Of a DNA stretch of 64,000 nt, positions 32,108 through 41,057 are shown piece by piece (position 1 is the first letter of the stretch; each line of letters begins with the position of its first letter). The notes under the pieces are model-generated. The model did not search any database, was not told where the DNA came from, and was given only the letters and a program-made list of their open reading frames with translations. Location: assembly GCA_002344975.1 (NCBI GenBank), contig DDUV01000042.1:1-64000 (forward strand), in the 5' to 3' direction. The DNA comes from Saprospiraceae bacterium UBA2329 (GTDB lineage: Bacteria > Bacteroidota > Bacteroidia > Chitinophagales > Saprospiraceae). The position numbers and the translations under genes were made by a program.

Positions 32108-33604
32108 ATGACGGTCTTACTCGGTCTTCTCATCGTAGTTCTCCTTGCCGTAGTAGTGGTACAGATCGGTAAAGTTTCCGAATTGGCTACCAAAATCCGG
32201 GGCGAAGAAGAAATGCAGGATATTGTGAATAAGCGTCAGGGCTTCTGGTCGCTCATTTTCATGGTTGTGTTTCTGTTGGCGGTTACGGTTTCCGGCATCT
32301 ATTACAAAGATTGGTATCTGGGCTTTGGGCCGCATGCGGCAGCATCTGAGCATGGCGGTTCAATAGACAGCCTGTTTAAATGGACGCTATTTGCTACAGG
32401 CTTCGTGTTCATCATCACTCAGATTTTGCTGTTCGTGTTCGCTTATCGCTTCAGCGGCAGCCGCCATCGGAAAGCAGCCTTTGTTTCTCACGACAATAAG
32501 CTGGAGATGGTATGGACGGCGATCCCGGCTATTGTAATGGCCTTCTTGGTGATTGGCGGCTTGGATACTTGGAATGAAGTGATGGCCGACATCAAGCCAG
32601 GCGACGACTACATGGAAATTGAGGCGGTGGCTGAGCAGTTTGGCTGGACCATCCGCTATCCGGGGCAAGACAACGCACTGGGCGAGCGCAATTACAAATT
32701 GATTTCCGGCGACAACCCGGTGGGCCAAAATTGGAAAGACCAGAAAAATATTGACGACTTCCACGCCAGCGAAATCGTACTGCCGGTAGGCAAAAGAATC
32801 CGGGTGCGCGTTACTTCTAAGGACGTATTGCACAATTTCTACCTGCCTCACTTCCGTGTAAAAATGGATGCTGTGCCGGGTATGCCTACTTATTTTGTAT
32901 TCACGCCCAAGAAAACGACGGAAGAATACAGAAACGAACTCAGCAAATACGCTATTTATCAGGCTCCTGCCGATCCCGCCGATCCAAATGGCGAGCAGCT
33001 CTGGCAGCGCTTTGAATACGAATTGGCTTGCGCCGAACTTTGCGGCAAGGGACACTTCAGTATGAAGAAAATTGTGAAAATCGTTCCGGAAGAGGAATAC
33101 AAAGCTTGGGCAGAAAAGCAGCAATCGTTCTACTTCAGTCAGGTTCGGGGAACTTCCAATGACCCGAACTCCGATATGTGGTTCCCGCAGGAAATCACAG
33201 AGCGCAAGGCTACTTTCGAGGCCAATCTGGATTCGGCCCGCATTGCCTCGAGCGCAGACAAAAAGATATTGCGCTTTGAATATGTGAACTTCGAGACCGG
33301 TTCGGCCAAATTGACGCCGGCTTCCCAATATGAATTGGGCTTCTTGGTGGATGCCATGCAGAAGTACCCCAATATGAGCATCGAAGTGGCAGGTCACACA
33401 GACAACGTGGGTGATCCGGCTGGTAACCAGACCTTGTCTGAAGGCCGTGCTAAATCCGTTTTTGACTTTTTGGTAGAAAAAGGAATTCCTGCTTCCAGAA
33501 TGCGTGCTGCCGGTTATGGCGATACTCGCCCGGTAGGCGACAACGACACAGAAGACGGTCGCGCTAAAAACCGCCGCACGGAATTCCGAATCATTACGCA
33601 ATAA
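32108..33604 (+). CDS. Cytochrome c oxidase subunit II fused to a C-terminal OmpA-like peptidoglycan-binding domain
   Basis: 498 residues. Four hydrophobic segments lie in the first 165 residues, two more than a minimal subunit II. A cupredoxin domain with the CuA site follows: an upstream His in 'HNFYLPHFRVKMDAVPGMP' and 'CAELCGKGHFSM' giving Cys, Glu, Cys, His and Met ligands. Residues about 388-498 are an OmpA C-terminal domain: 'FETGSAKLTP', 'IEVAGHTDNVGD', 'TLSEGRAKSVFDFLVEKGI' and 'GRAKNRRTEFRI', including the Arg residues that bind diaminopimelate. There is no stop or frameshift between the parts. The OmpA part would face the periplasm and could pin the oxidase or supercomplex to the cell wall. 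Confidence 0.93.
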   Translation: MTVLLGLLIVVLLAVVVVQIGKVSELATKIRGEEEMQDIVNKRQGFWSLIFMVVFLLAVTVSGIYYKDWYLGFGPHAAASEHGGSIDSLFKWTLFATGFVFIITQILLFVFAYRFSGSRHRKAAFVSHDNKLEMVWTAIPAIVMAFLVIGGLDTWNEVMADIKPGDDYMEIEAVAEQFGWTIRYPGQDNALGERNYKLISGDNPVGQNWKDQKNIDDFHASEIVLPVGKRIRVRVTSKDVLHNFYLPHFRVKMDAVPGMPTYFVFTPKKTTEEYRNELSKYAIYQAPADPADPNGEQLWQRFEYELACAELCGKGHFSMKKIVKIVPEEEYKAWAEKQQSFYFSQVRGTSNDPNSDMWFPQEITERKATFEANLDSARIASSADKKILRFEYVNFETGSAKLTPASQYELGFLVDAMQKYPNMSIEVAGHTDNVGDPAGNQTLSEGRAKSVFDFLVEKGIPASRMRAAGYGDTRPVGDNDTEDGRAKNRRTEFRIITQ

Positions 33605-33639
33605 TTTAACATCCAGACCAATACATAAATCTTTAGCAA

Positions 33640-35496
33640 ATGGCTACAAGTACCGTATCAAACTCAAGCATGCACGAAGAAGATGTGCTGATTCAGGAAT
33701 TGGGCTACGATGACCACTTCCATGATCACCATCACGGAGATAAGTTCAAGTCGAATTTCATTACGACTTACATCTTCAGCATGGATCACAAGATGATTGC
33801 CAAGCAGTTCCTGATCACAGGTATGTTTTGGGCGGTTGTCGGCAGCTTGATGTCTTTGGTGTTTCGTCTCCAGTTGGGTTTCCCTGAAGAGAGCCTGCTG
33901 TGGTTGAAGCCTTTACTAGGCAAATGGATTGTGGTAAACAATGGCGTCGGCTCATTGGCTCCTGAGTTTTACTATGCGCTGGTTACCATGCACGGCACCA
34001 TATTGGTGTTCTTTGTATTGACGGCAGGTTTGAGCGGAACTTTCAGTAACTTGCTGATTCCGTTGCAGATAGGTGCACGCGATATGGCTTCGCCGTTTCT
34101 CAATATGTTGTCGTATTGGTTCTTTTTTACGGCAGGTGTAGTGATGTTTTTGTCGCTGTTTCTCAGCACCGGTCCTTTCTCCGGCGGCTGGACGGCCTAT
34201 CCGCCCTTGAGTATTCTGCCGCAGGCATCTACCGGTTCCGGCGCGGGTATGACTTTGTGGGCATTGAGCTTGGTACTTTTTGTGGTGTCGGTGTTGTTGG
34301 GCGGGGTGAATTATATCACCACTGTACTCAATATGCGTACTAAGGGAATGAGCTTGTGGCGTATGCCGCTCACTATTTGGGCGTTTTTCATCACCGCCAT
34401 TATTGGCTTGCTTTCTTTCCCGGTATTGGTTTCTGCTTTCTTGTTGGTCATTTTTGACCGCACTTTCGGTACGAGCTTCTTCCTGAGTGAAATCTACATT
34501 GGCGGTCAGGCATTGGAACATGTGGGTGGCAGCCCGATCTTGTTCCAGCACTTGTTCTGGTTCCTGGGGCACCCGGAGGTATATATCATCATTTTGCCTG
34601 CGATGGGCTTGGTATCGGAAGTACTTTCGGTGCATTCGCGCAAGCCGATATTTGGTTACAAAGCGATGGTGTTTTCTATTATCGCCATTGCCTTCCTTTC
34701 GTTCATTGTATGGGCGCACCACATGTTTATGTCAGGCGTTAACCCATTCATTTCCAACTTCTTCGTGGTGTTTACGCTCATCATTGCCGTACCTTCGGCA
34801 GTGAAGGTGTTCAACTGGATTTCCACTTTGTACAAAGGCAATGTCCGCTTCAATGCGGCCAGTTTGTTTGCCATCGGCTTTGTTTCGATGTTCATATCCG
34901 GCGGTTTGACGGGTATCTTTCTCGGCAACTCCGCTATTGACATCCAGTTGCACGACACATACTTTGTAGTTGCCCACTTCCATATTGTGATGGGGGTAGC
35001 CGCATTCTTCGGCATGTTCGCAGGTATTTATCATTGGTTCCCCAAAATGTACTCCCGTTTTATGAATGAAACGATGGGGCGCATCCACTTCTGGGGCACG
35101 ATGGTAGGCGCGTATGCTATTTTCTGGCCCATGCACTACACAGGTATGGCCGGCGTACCGCGTCGCTACTATGCGTTCGATACCTTTGAAACATTCCGCC
35201 ACTTCACTGAGCTCAACCAGTTCATTACCATTGCGGCTATTATTACCTTCTTGTTTCAGGTAGTTTTTATCATCAACTTCTTCTACAGCATTTGGAAAGG
35301 CAAAAAAATGACAACGAAGAACCCTTGGGGGGCTTCTACGCTGGAGTGGACCACGCCGATCCATCCGGGGCATGGCAACTGGGAAGGCAACATCCCTGCT
35401 GTACAGCGCTGGCCGTATGATTATGGTAAGAATGGCCGTGAGTTCATTCCGCAAATTGAGCCGCTGGCAGAAGGTGAAAAAGACGGTGGGCATTAA
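33640..35496 (+). CDS. Cytochrome c oxidase subunit I (heme-copper oxidase catalytic subunit)
   Basis: 618 residues with at least twelve helices. CuB and active-site ligands are in 'HLFWFLGHPEVYIIILPAMG' (His-Pro-Glu-Val-Tyr, crosslinked His-Tyr of A-type oxidases) and 'WAHHMFMSGVNPF'. The heme a3/a ligands are in 'HDTYFVVAHFHIVMG', and the low-spin heme His is in the N-terminal 'YYALVTMHGTILVFF'. This is an aa3-type terminal oxidase reducing O2. It begins 35 bp after the subunit II fusion. Confidence 0.96.
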   Translation: MATSTVSNSSMHEEDVLIQELGYDDHFHDHHHGDKFKSNFITTYIFSMDHKMIAKQFLITGMFWAVVGSLMSLVFRLQLGFPEESLLWLKPLLGKWIVVNNGVGSLAPEFYYALVTMHGTILVFFVLTAGLSGTFSNLLIPLQIGARDMASPFLNMLSYWFFFTAGVVMFLSLFLSTGPFSGGWTAYPPLSILPQASTGSGAGMTLWALSLVLFVVSVLLGGVNYITTVLNMRTKGMSLWRMPLTIWAFFITAIIGLLSFPVLVSAFLLVIFDRTFGTSFFLSEIYIGGQALEHVGGSPILFQHLFWFLGHPEVYIIILPAMGLVSEVLSVHSRKPIFGYKAMVFSIIAIAFLSFIVWAHHMFMSGVNPFISNFFVVFTLIIAVPSAVKVFNWISTLYKGNVRFNAASLFAIGFVSMFISGGLTGIFLGNSAIDIQLHDTYFVVAHFHIVMGVAAFFGMFAGIYHWFPKMYSRFMNETMGRIHFWGTMVGAYAIFWPMHYTGMAGVPRRYYAFDTFETFRHFTELNQFITIAAIITFLFQVVFIINFFYSIWKGKKMTTKNPWGASTLEWTTPIHPGHGNWEGNIPAVQRWPYDYGKNGREFIPQIEPLAEGEKDGGH

Positions 35497-35545
35497 TTTA
35501 AAGCAGGGTAGGGAGTTCGTCTTTGCCCGGTAATGAATAATAAAA

Positions 35546-36439
35546 GTGACAGTAAAAGCGGCAAGTTACAGTGTGGCGGGGTTGGTAATCCAAAAAGCAC
35601 AGGATTACAAGCTCCTGGTAAAGTTCAGGCTGTCGTTCACGGTGGTTTTCTCCTCGGTGATGGCTTTCCTGATAGGTAGTACAGGGCCGATAGACTGGCT
35701 GTCGGTAGGGATTTTGGCGCTGGGCGGTTTTTTCGTTACTGCCGCTGCCAATGCCTTGAATCAGGTATTGGAAAAAGATTATGACCGGCTGATGAAACGC
35801 ACAGCCGACCGTCCGCTGGCAGCCGGGCGCATGAAAATATCGGAAGCTGTACTGGCAGCAGGTTTTATGTGCTTGTTCGGTATTACCCTGCTGGCTTTGT
35901 TCAATCCCTGGACGGCGTTTCTGGGCATGGCTGCCATGGTGAGTTACGCGTTTGTTTACACGCCGCTCAAGCGCTTGTCGCCGACAGCCGTTACAGTAGG
36001 CGCCATTCCTGGAGCATTGCCCACGATGATAGGTTGTGTGGCGGCACAAGGAGAGATCACGCCATTGGCCTGGACGCTTTTTGCCATACAATTTTTGTGG
36101 CAGTTCCCTCACTTCTGGTCTATTGGCTGGCTGGGCTTTGAGGACTACAGGAAAGCAGGATTCCGCTTCATGCCGGGCCATAATGAGCCTGACCGAAGCG
36201 CATCCCGACAAGCATTCGTGTATGCCGTACTGCTGATTCCGGCAGGCTTGATACCATATTGGTTGGGCGCTACAGGAATGATTTCGGCAGTGGTGATGGT
36301 ATTGTTGGGCACAGGATATGCAGCTTTGAGTTGGCGGTTTATGCGCCTGCACGACCGCAAGTCGGCGCTGAGTGTGATGTTTTATTCTTTTGTGTACATT
36401 CCGTTGACGCTCATTGCGTTATTCGCCGATAAAATTTAA
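35546..36439 (+). CDS. ctaB: Protoheme IX farnesyltransferase (heme O synthase)
   Basis: 297 residues from a GTG start at 35546; an ATG at 35533 is out of frame. Eight or nine helices with the prenyltransferase motif 'NALNQVLEKDYDRLMKRTAD' (N-x3-D-x3-D-type) and the second Asp-rich loop 'WLGFEDYRKAGFRFMPG'. It farnesylates heme B to heme O for the A-type oxidase encoded around it. Embedded between subunit I and subunit III genes. Confidence 0.94.
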   Translation: MTVKAASYSVAGLVIQKAQDYKLLVKFRLSFTVVFSSVMAFLIGSTGPIDWLSVGILALGGFFVTAAANALNQVLEKDYDRLMKRTADRPLAAGRMKISEAVLAAGFMCLFGITLLALFNPWTAFLGMAAMVSYAFVYTPLKRLSPTAVTVGAIPGALPTMIGCVAAQGEITPLAWTLFAIQFLWQFPHFWSIGWLGFEDYRKAGFRFMPGHNEPDRSASRQAFVYAVLLIPAGLIPYWLGATGMISAVVMVLLGTGYAALSWRFMRLHDRKSALSVMFYSFVYIPLTLIALFADKI

Positions 36440-36446
36440 TTTTTTT

Positions 36447-37031
36447 ATGAACGCAGGAACCGCACCTATGGAATACGGCAGCAAAAACAAGATTCATCCC
36501 AAGAAATTTGCACTTTGGGTAGCTTGTGCCGGTATTACCATGATGTTTGCCTCTTTGACGAGTTCCTATTTAGTTCGTCGGGCAGCGGGCAACTGGCTGG
36601 AGTTTCCGCTTCCGGTGGTGTTTTGGTACAGCACGGTTGTCATTGTGGCCAGTAGTGTGGCTTTGCATTTTGCTTACACTTCTTTCAAAAACGGCCGCGA
36701 ACAGGCTTATCGCTGGTTGTTGAGTGCGGCTTTTGTGTTGGGGTTCGCTTTTTTGGCGCTCCAATATCAGGGTTGGGTAGCCCTGAAAGAAATGGGGGTA
36801 GCCATTAATACCAATCCTTCGGGATCATTTGTATATGTTATTTCCGGCATTCATGCCGCTCATATATTGGGAGGAATCGGCGCTCTGTTGGTGGCATTGC
36901 TGCATGCCTGGAGCCTGCCTTACAAAGTGACGCAACAACGCAAACTGCGTTTTGAAATGACGCTCACCTATTGGCATTTTGTTGATTTCCTCTGGGTATA
37001 TTTGTTTTTCTTTTTTATTTCACAATCGTAA
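36447..37031 (+). CDS. Cytochrome c oxidase subunit III-like protein, first copy
   Basis: 194 residues from the ATG at 36447, 8 bp after ctaB; an in-frame start 33 bp upstream overlaps ctaB. Five helices; the conserved 'SGIHAAHILGGIGALLVALL' and 'LTYWHFVDFLWVYLFFFF' identify the COX3 family. It stabilises subunit I. Bacteroidota oxidase operons often carry two subunit III genes in tandem, as here. Confidence 0.9.
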   Translation: MNAGTAPMEYGSKNKIHPKKFALWVACAGITMMFASLTSSYLVRRAAGNWLEFPLPVVFWYSTVVIVASSVALHFAYTSFKNGREQAYRWLLSAAFVLGFAFLALQYQGWVALKEMGVAINTNPSGSFVYVISGIHAAHILGGIGALLVALLHAWSLPYKVTQQRKLRFEMTLTYWHFVDFLWVYLFFFFISQS

Positions 37032-37053
37032 ACACGCAAAAATCGGATAACCG

Positions 37054-38073
37054 ATGGCTTCAAAAACGGATCATCTCGAACGGGAACACGAAGTTCACGA
37101 CGGCAAGGAAGACTGGTCGGGTGGCAAGGAACCTATGAATGTCAGCTATGGCAAGCTGATGATGTGGTACTTCCTGTTGTCGGATGCTTTTACTTTCGCC
37201 GGCCTGCTCATAGCGTATGGCGCTCTGCGATTCAGCAGCCCAAGCTGGCCCAGCCCCGACTTCGTATTCTCTACCTATCCTTTTGGAAAGGAAGGCTCGC
37301 ATTTGCCGCTTATTTTCGTTACCATTATGTCATTTGTGCTCATCATCAGCTCTGTTACGATGGTGCGCGCCGTGCAGGAGGGTAAACGCGAAAACAAAAA
37401 CGGCGTTGTTTTCTGGCTCTTGATGACGGTATTGGGAGGGGCTTCCTTCTTGGGTTGTCAGGCGTGGGAATGGACCAACCTCATTGTGAAGGAAAACATG
37501 TCGGTAACGACGAATCCCTTCAGTGTACACAATGCGGGTGGAGTGTATTTGAACGCGGACGGTTCGGAAGCTAAAAAGGAAGATGGCTCGCCTGATAAAT
37601 TTGAATCCGGAGATGGCTACCTCATTCACCGGGCTACGATATTGAAAGACGGCGACCCGCGCGGGCAGGCATCTCACGAAGCTGGAGGCCATGGCGATGA
37701 GGCAGGCGGCCACCATCACGAGGTATTCGTTTATGAAAGCCAGTTGCCTTTAGATGAGGCAGGCCAATACATTGATGAGCGCGGCTATATTCACAAAAAA
37801 TTCAAAGTGACGGAAGGCGACAACGCCGGCAAAGTGATGACGGAAGAATTTGGCCCGAAGGCATTTGGCGCTTTGTTCTTCTTTATCACCGGATTCCACG
37901 GATTCCACGTTTTTTCCGGCGTTGCATTTTTGCTCATCATTGCGATCAATGCAGCCTCCGGTTTGTATGTAGCCCGTAAAAACGGCTATGAAATGGTAGA
38001 AAAAATCGGCTTGTACTGGCACTTTGTGGACTTGGTGTGGGTATTTGTATTCTTGGTTTTCTACCTGCTTTAA
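37054..38073 (+). CDS. Cytochrome c oxidase subunit III, second copy, with a long hydrophilic insertion
   Basis: 339 residues. The helical COX3 core is recognisable at both ends ('NVSYGKLMMWYFLLSDAFTF' and 'LYWHFVDLVWVFVFLVFYL'). Between helices, residues about 145-270 form a charged, His-rich insertion ('ASHEAGGHGDEAGGHHHEVF', then 'ERGYIHKKFKVTEGDN') absent from the first copy. Nothing in it resembles a known domain; metal binding by the His cluster is possible. It lies 22 bp after the first subunit III gene. Confidence 0.9.
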   Translation: MASKTDHLEREHEVHDGKEDWSGGKEPMNVSYGKLMMWYFLLSDAFTFAGLLIAYGALRFSSPSWPSPDFVFSTYPFGKEGSHLPLIFVTIMSFVLIISSVTMVRAVQEGKRENKNGVVFWLLMTVLGGASFLGCQAWEWTNLIVKENMSVTTNPFSVHNAGGVYLNADGSEAKKEDGSPDKFESGDGYLIHRATILKDGDPRGQASHEAGGHGDEAGGHHHEVFVYESQLPLDEAGQYIDERGYIHKKFKVTEGDNAGKVMTEEFGPKAFGALFFFITGFHGFHVFSGVAFLLIIAINAASGLYVARKNGYEMVEKIGLYWHFVDLVWVFVFLVFYLL

Positions 38074-38108
38074 TTCATTTTTGAACACTCTGAAAAATAC
38101 ATCATACG

Positions 38109-38546
38109 ATGCATCTCAGCTACGAAGAATCCAAAAAGCACGTTGTCAAAGGTTTGATCCTATTGGCCGTCATCACTTTGATTGAAGTGTTTCTTTCATT
38201 GATCGGCAAGGGCGATTTGTTGTCTGGTTTATCGGCGGCAGCGCCTAAGGTAACCTTGCTTGTCACCGGCTTGCTCATCATTGTACTCTCTATTTATAAG
38301 GCGTACTACATCATCGGTGACTTCATGCACATGAAGTACGAGGTGCGCGGTCTGGCCATGTCGGTATTGCTGCCGACGCTGCTGTTGGTGTGGGCCATTA
38401 TTGCATTCTTGCAGGAAGGCGGCTCTTGGGGTGCGCGCCGTGAATGGGTGCGCGAAAAAGACAAAGCGCCGGCAGAGCAAACCGCCAAGCCTAAGCAGCA
38501 GGGTATGTTGCCTGGCAGCGAGGACGGCTGGTATCGGATGTTTTGA
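38109..38546 (+). CDS. Cytochrome c oxidase subunit IV (prokaryotic type)
   Basis: 145 residues with three helices in the COX4_pro pattern ('VVKGLILLAVITLIEVFLSL', 'AYYIIGDFMHMKYEVRGLAM'), then a charged Lys/Pro tail. Last gene of the respiratory operon; a hairpin follows. Confidence 0.9.
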   Translation: MHLSYEESKKHVVKGLILLAVITLIEVFLSLIGKGDLLSGLSAAAPKVTLLVTGLLIIVLSIYKAYYIIGDFMHMKYEVRGLAMSVLLPTLLLVWAIIAFLQEGGSWGARREWVREKDKAPAEQTAKPKQQGMLPGSEDGWYRMF

Positions 38547-38572
38547 TTTCCGGGAGCGGTTTTTCATACTCA

Positions 38573-38615
38573 GGCAGAGGCTTTGCGGCAATGAACGCAA
38601 GGCCTCTGCCGTTTT
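38573..38615 (+). terminator. Terminator of the respiratory operon
   Basis: GGCAGAGGC (38573-38581) pairs with GCCTCTGCC (38602-38610), followed by GTTTTA. The T-run is short but the position after the last oxidase gene fits. Confidence 0.65.
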
Positions 38616-38627
38616 AGCAGCCTAATA

Positions 38628-39464
38628 ATGCCTATGGTTTCGGCTTCCGCCATGAAATGGATAACCTACTCGGTGGTGATTCTGACCTTCCTGTGGATAC
38701 TCGGCAATATCTTTACCGGGCCATTGCAGCATTGGTTTATTTTCAGGCCCAAAAAACTACCCCAAAATCACAAGTATCAATTTGAGGCGCCCTTCGAGGA
38801 AATGTTCATCGAAACGCCGCGCGGCGGCAGGCTCAATGCCTTGTGGTTCAAAGCTGCGGGCAACGAGCCAGCCAAAGGTCTGGTACTCTATTATCATGGC
38901 AATGCGGGGAGCTTGGAGCGTTGGGGGCATTTGCACCATTTTTTTGCCCGTCACGGGTATGACTTTTTGGTGTACGATTATCGAGGCTACGGCAAAAGCA
39001 CCGGCCGCCGCAATCAAAAAATGATGTATGCCGATGCCTTGGAAGTGTATCGCTTTGCCCGCAAGCACTATGCGCCCGATCAGATTTTGCTGTATGGGCG
39101 TTCCCTGGGTTCCGTGTTCGCGTCGCGAGTGGCCGCTGAGCAATCCGCCCGCATACTCGTATTGGAGACGCCGTTTTACAGTATGACCGATTTGTTTTAT
39201 ACCTATTACCCTTTCCTGCCCAAAGCTTTTTACCTGCGTTATCGTTTTTCGAATGCGCGTTCGTTGCGACAGGTACAGATTCCGGTGGTCGTTTTTCACG
39301 GCACAGAAGATTTGGTGGTGCCTTACCGAAGTTCGGAACGTCTGAAAAAAGTACTCAAACCAGGCGACCAATTTCACACTATACCCGGCGGCAGCCACAA
39401 CAATCTGCTGTTCTACGATATCTACAACAGCAAGATGGAAGACATTCTTTCAGGCGCGGAGTAA
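38628..39464 (+). CDS. Membrane-anchored alpha/beta hydrolase (BEM46/ABHD-like)
   Basis: 278 residues, perhaps starting at the second Met (residue 9). An N-terminal membrane helix (about 12-30) precedes an alpha/beta-hydrolase domain. The oxyanion region is 'LYYHGNAGSLERWGH', the nucleophile elbow G-R-S-L-G-S, the Asp is in 'HGTEDLVVPY' and the His in 'GGSHNNL'. Relatives include ABHD13/17-like lipid or thioester hydrolases; the substrate is unknown. It begins just after the operon terminator. Confidence 0.88.
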   Translation: MPMVSASAMKWITYSVVILTFLWILGNIFTGPLQHWFIFRPKKLPQNHKYQFEAPFEEMFIETPRGGRLNALWFKAAGNEPAKGLVLYYHGNAGSLERWGHLHHFFARHGYDFLVYDYRGYGKSTGRRNQKMMYADALEVYRFARKHYAPDQILLYGRSLGSVFASRVAAEQSARILVLETPFYSMTDLFYTYYPFLPKAFYLRYRFSNARSLRQVQIPVVVFHGTEDLVVPYRSSERLKKVLKPGDQFHTIPGGSHNNLLFYDIYNSKMEDILSGAE

Positions 39465-39478
39465 GGGGAGGCGCTCCA

Positions 39479-39510
39479 TTTGTCCATTCAGCCCACATTC
39501 GCTACCTTTG
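39479..39510 (+). promoter_or_regulatory. Bacteroidota-type promoter
   Basis: TTTG (39479-39482), 20-bp spacer, TACCTTTG (39503-39510). It is only 16 bp before the ATG of the 58-residue gene, so the leader would be very short. Confidence 0.78.
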
Positions 39511-39526
39511 TACCAAAGTTTTCAGT

Positions 39527-39703
39527 ATGAAATTTTTATTCACTCTGGCACTGCTGTATTTGGCTTACCGGTTTTTCGTCGTGCGGCCGGCCATCGCGGC
39601 GGCGGCCAAGCGCTATCGGGATACTTTGCGGTCTGACCCGCCACCTGCCGCTACTCGAAAAAAAAGAGACGACGAATACATTGATTACGAAGAGGTTGAT
39701 TGA
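39527..39703 (+). CDS. Small DUF4834-like membrane protein
   Basis: 58 residues. A single N-terminal helix ('MKFLFTLALLYLAYRFFVV') is followed by a basic/Ala-rich stretch and an acidic end 'RDDEYIDYEEVD'. The hydrophobic start and the D-Y-x-D-Y/F-E-E-V end resemble the small Bacteroidota DUF4834 proteins, whose function is unknown. A consensus promoter lies directly upstream and the pseudouridine synthase ATG is 1 bp beyond its stop, so it leads that operon. Confidence 0.75.
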   Translation: MKFLFTLALLYLAYRFFVVRPAIAAAAKRYRDTLRSDPPPAATRKKRDDEYIDYEEVD

Positions 39704-39704
39704 T

Positions 39705-40400
39705 ATGAATCAGGAAGAATCCAAGGTACAAGACTTTCGCATCGGCGATCAGGTATTGTACAAAAACAACCAGCTCATCGCCTTCAACAAGCCGGTGATG
39801 CTGCCCGTGCAACCCGACAAAACCGGCGATAAGTCATTGCTGGAACTGGCGGAAATGTACGCGCACTCCAAACTGCATTTGGTACACCGCATAGACCGGC
39901 CCGCCGGCGGAGTGGTGTTGTTTGCCAAAAATACGACCGCATTGGCTGCCCTGCACGAGCAGTTTCGCCTCCGCGAGGTGGAAAAAACCTACCTCGCCGT
40001 GGTGCAACAACTGCCGCCGGAGCCAAGCGGCCAACTGCGCCACTACCTCGTCAAAAACGGGCGCACCAATCGCAGTTCCCTCACCGAGACTGCCGTTCCG
40101 GGGGCACAGGAATCGGTGTTGGACTACCGCCTGTTGGGCAGCAGCGAGCGCTACCACCTGCTCGAAATCAAGTTGCACACGGGCCGCCACCACCAGATTC
40201 GCGCACAATTGGCCGCCATCGGCTGCCCCATCAAAGGCGATGTGAAATACGGCTTTCGCCGAAGCAATCCCGGCGGCGGCATCCACCTGCACGCCTGGAA
40301 ATTGTCGTTTCGGCACCCTGTATCGAACGAAGCGGTTACCATTACTGCGCCCATTCCGACGGATGACCCGGTGTGGGATGCTTTAAAACCGGCAGAATGA
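39705..40400 (+). CDS. RluA-family RNA pseudouridine synthase
   Basis: 231 residues from the ATG at 39705; an in-frame TTG upstream overlaps the previous gene. Catalytic Asp in the motif 'HLVHRIDRPAGGVVLFAK', substrate-contacting 'EKTYLAVV', and 'TGRHHQIRAQLAAIGCPIKG' are all diagnostic. No S4 domain, so it is a short RluC/RluD-like or YqcB-like enzyme; rRNA or tRNA target unknown. It overlaps rsmG by 4 bp (ATGA). Confidence 0.92.
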   Translation: MNQEESKVQDFRIGDQVLYKNNQLIAFNKPVMLPVQPDKTGDKSLLELAEMYAHSKLHLVHRIDRPAGGVVLFAKNTTALAALHEQFRLREVEKTYLAVVQQLPPEPSGQLRHYLVKNGRTNRSSLTETAVPGAQESVLDYRLLGSSERYHLLEIKLHTGRHHQIRAQLAAIGCPIKGDVKYGFRRSNPGGGIHLHAWKLSFRHPVSNEAVTITAPIPTDDPVWDALKPAE

Positions 40401-41026
40401 GCAGCCTCCTCCTTCCATATTTCCCCGACTTAGACGAGCGCCAACAGGCCGCTTTCGCGCAATTGCAGCCCCTGTACACAGAGTGGAACGAGAAGATCAA
40501 TGTCATTTCCAGGAAAGACATTGCCGAACTTTACGAGCGCCACATCCTGCACAGCTTGGCCATTGCCAAAGTGCTGCGCTTTCTGCCCGGCTCTGCTGTA
40601 CTCGATCTGGGTACCGGCGGCGGTATTCCCGGCATTCCGCTGGCCATTATGTTTCCAGAGACCAAGTTCCTGCTGGCCGACAGCATCGGCAAAAAGATAA
40701 AAGTAGTGCAGGAAATTGCGGAAACGCTGGGGCTTTCCAACGTGACGGCCCGGCATACCCGCGCCGAAGAGGTGAAAGAGCGCTTCGATTTTGTCATCAC
40801 GCGCGGCGTGGCGCCATTGGACAAGCTCCTGATCTGGAGCCGGCCTTTGCTCAAAAAAAAGCACCTGCACGCGATCCCCAATGGACTGATTGCCCTCAAA
40901 GGCGGCGATCTGCGCCCCGAATTCGACACGCTGCATCGCAATGAGTATGTGGAAACCTGGCGCATTGCCGATTTTTTCAAAGAGCCGTTTTTTGAAGAGA
41001 AGTATGTGGTGTATGTGCAGGGGTGA
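40397..41026 (+). CDS. rsmG: 16S rRNA (guanine527-N7)-methyltransferase
   Basis: 209 residues from the ATG overlapping the preceding stop. The N-terminal 'NEKINVISRKDIAELYERHI' and the SAM site 'VLDLGTGGGIPGIPLAIMFP' with 'LADSIGKKIKVVQEIAETLG' are characteristic of RsmG/GidB, and 'FDFVITRGVAPLDKLL' follows. It methylates G527 of 16S rRNA in the 530 loop. Two rRNA-modification-type genes are thus co-translated. A G-rich tract follows the stop. Confidence 0.94.
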   Translation: MSSLLLPYFPDLDERQQAAFAQLQPLYTEWNEKINVISRKDIAELYERHILHSLAIAKVLRFLPGSAVLDLGTGGGIPGIPLAIMFPETKFLLADSIGKKIKVVQEIAETLGLSNVTARHTRAEEVKERFDFVITRGVAPLDKLLIWSRPLLKKKHLHAIPNGLIALKGGDLRPEFDTLHRNEYVETWRIADFFKEPFFEEKYVVYVQG

Positions 41027-41039
41027 GGTGGATAGGGGT

Positions 41040-41057
41040 GAGTAGGTGAGGGGTGAG
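41040..41057 (+). repeat. G-rich 3' tract shared with other gene ends
   Basis: GAGTAGGTGAGGGGTGAG occurs here just after the rsmG stop. It is exact on the minus strand at 14785-14768, just after the acyl-CoA dehydrogenase stop, and a looser version follows glpD near 59530-59553. In each case the G-rich strand is the coding strand. Confidence 0.6.
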
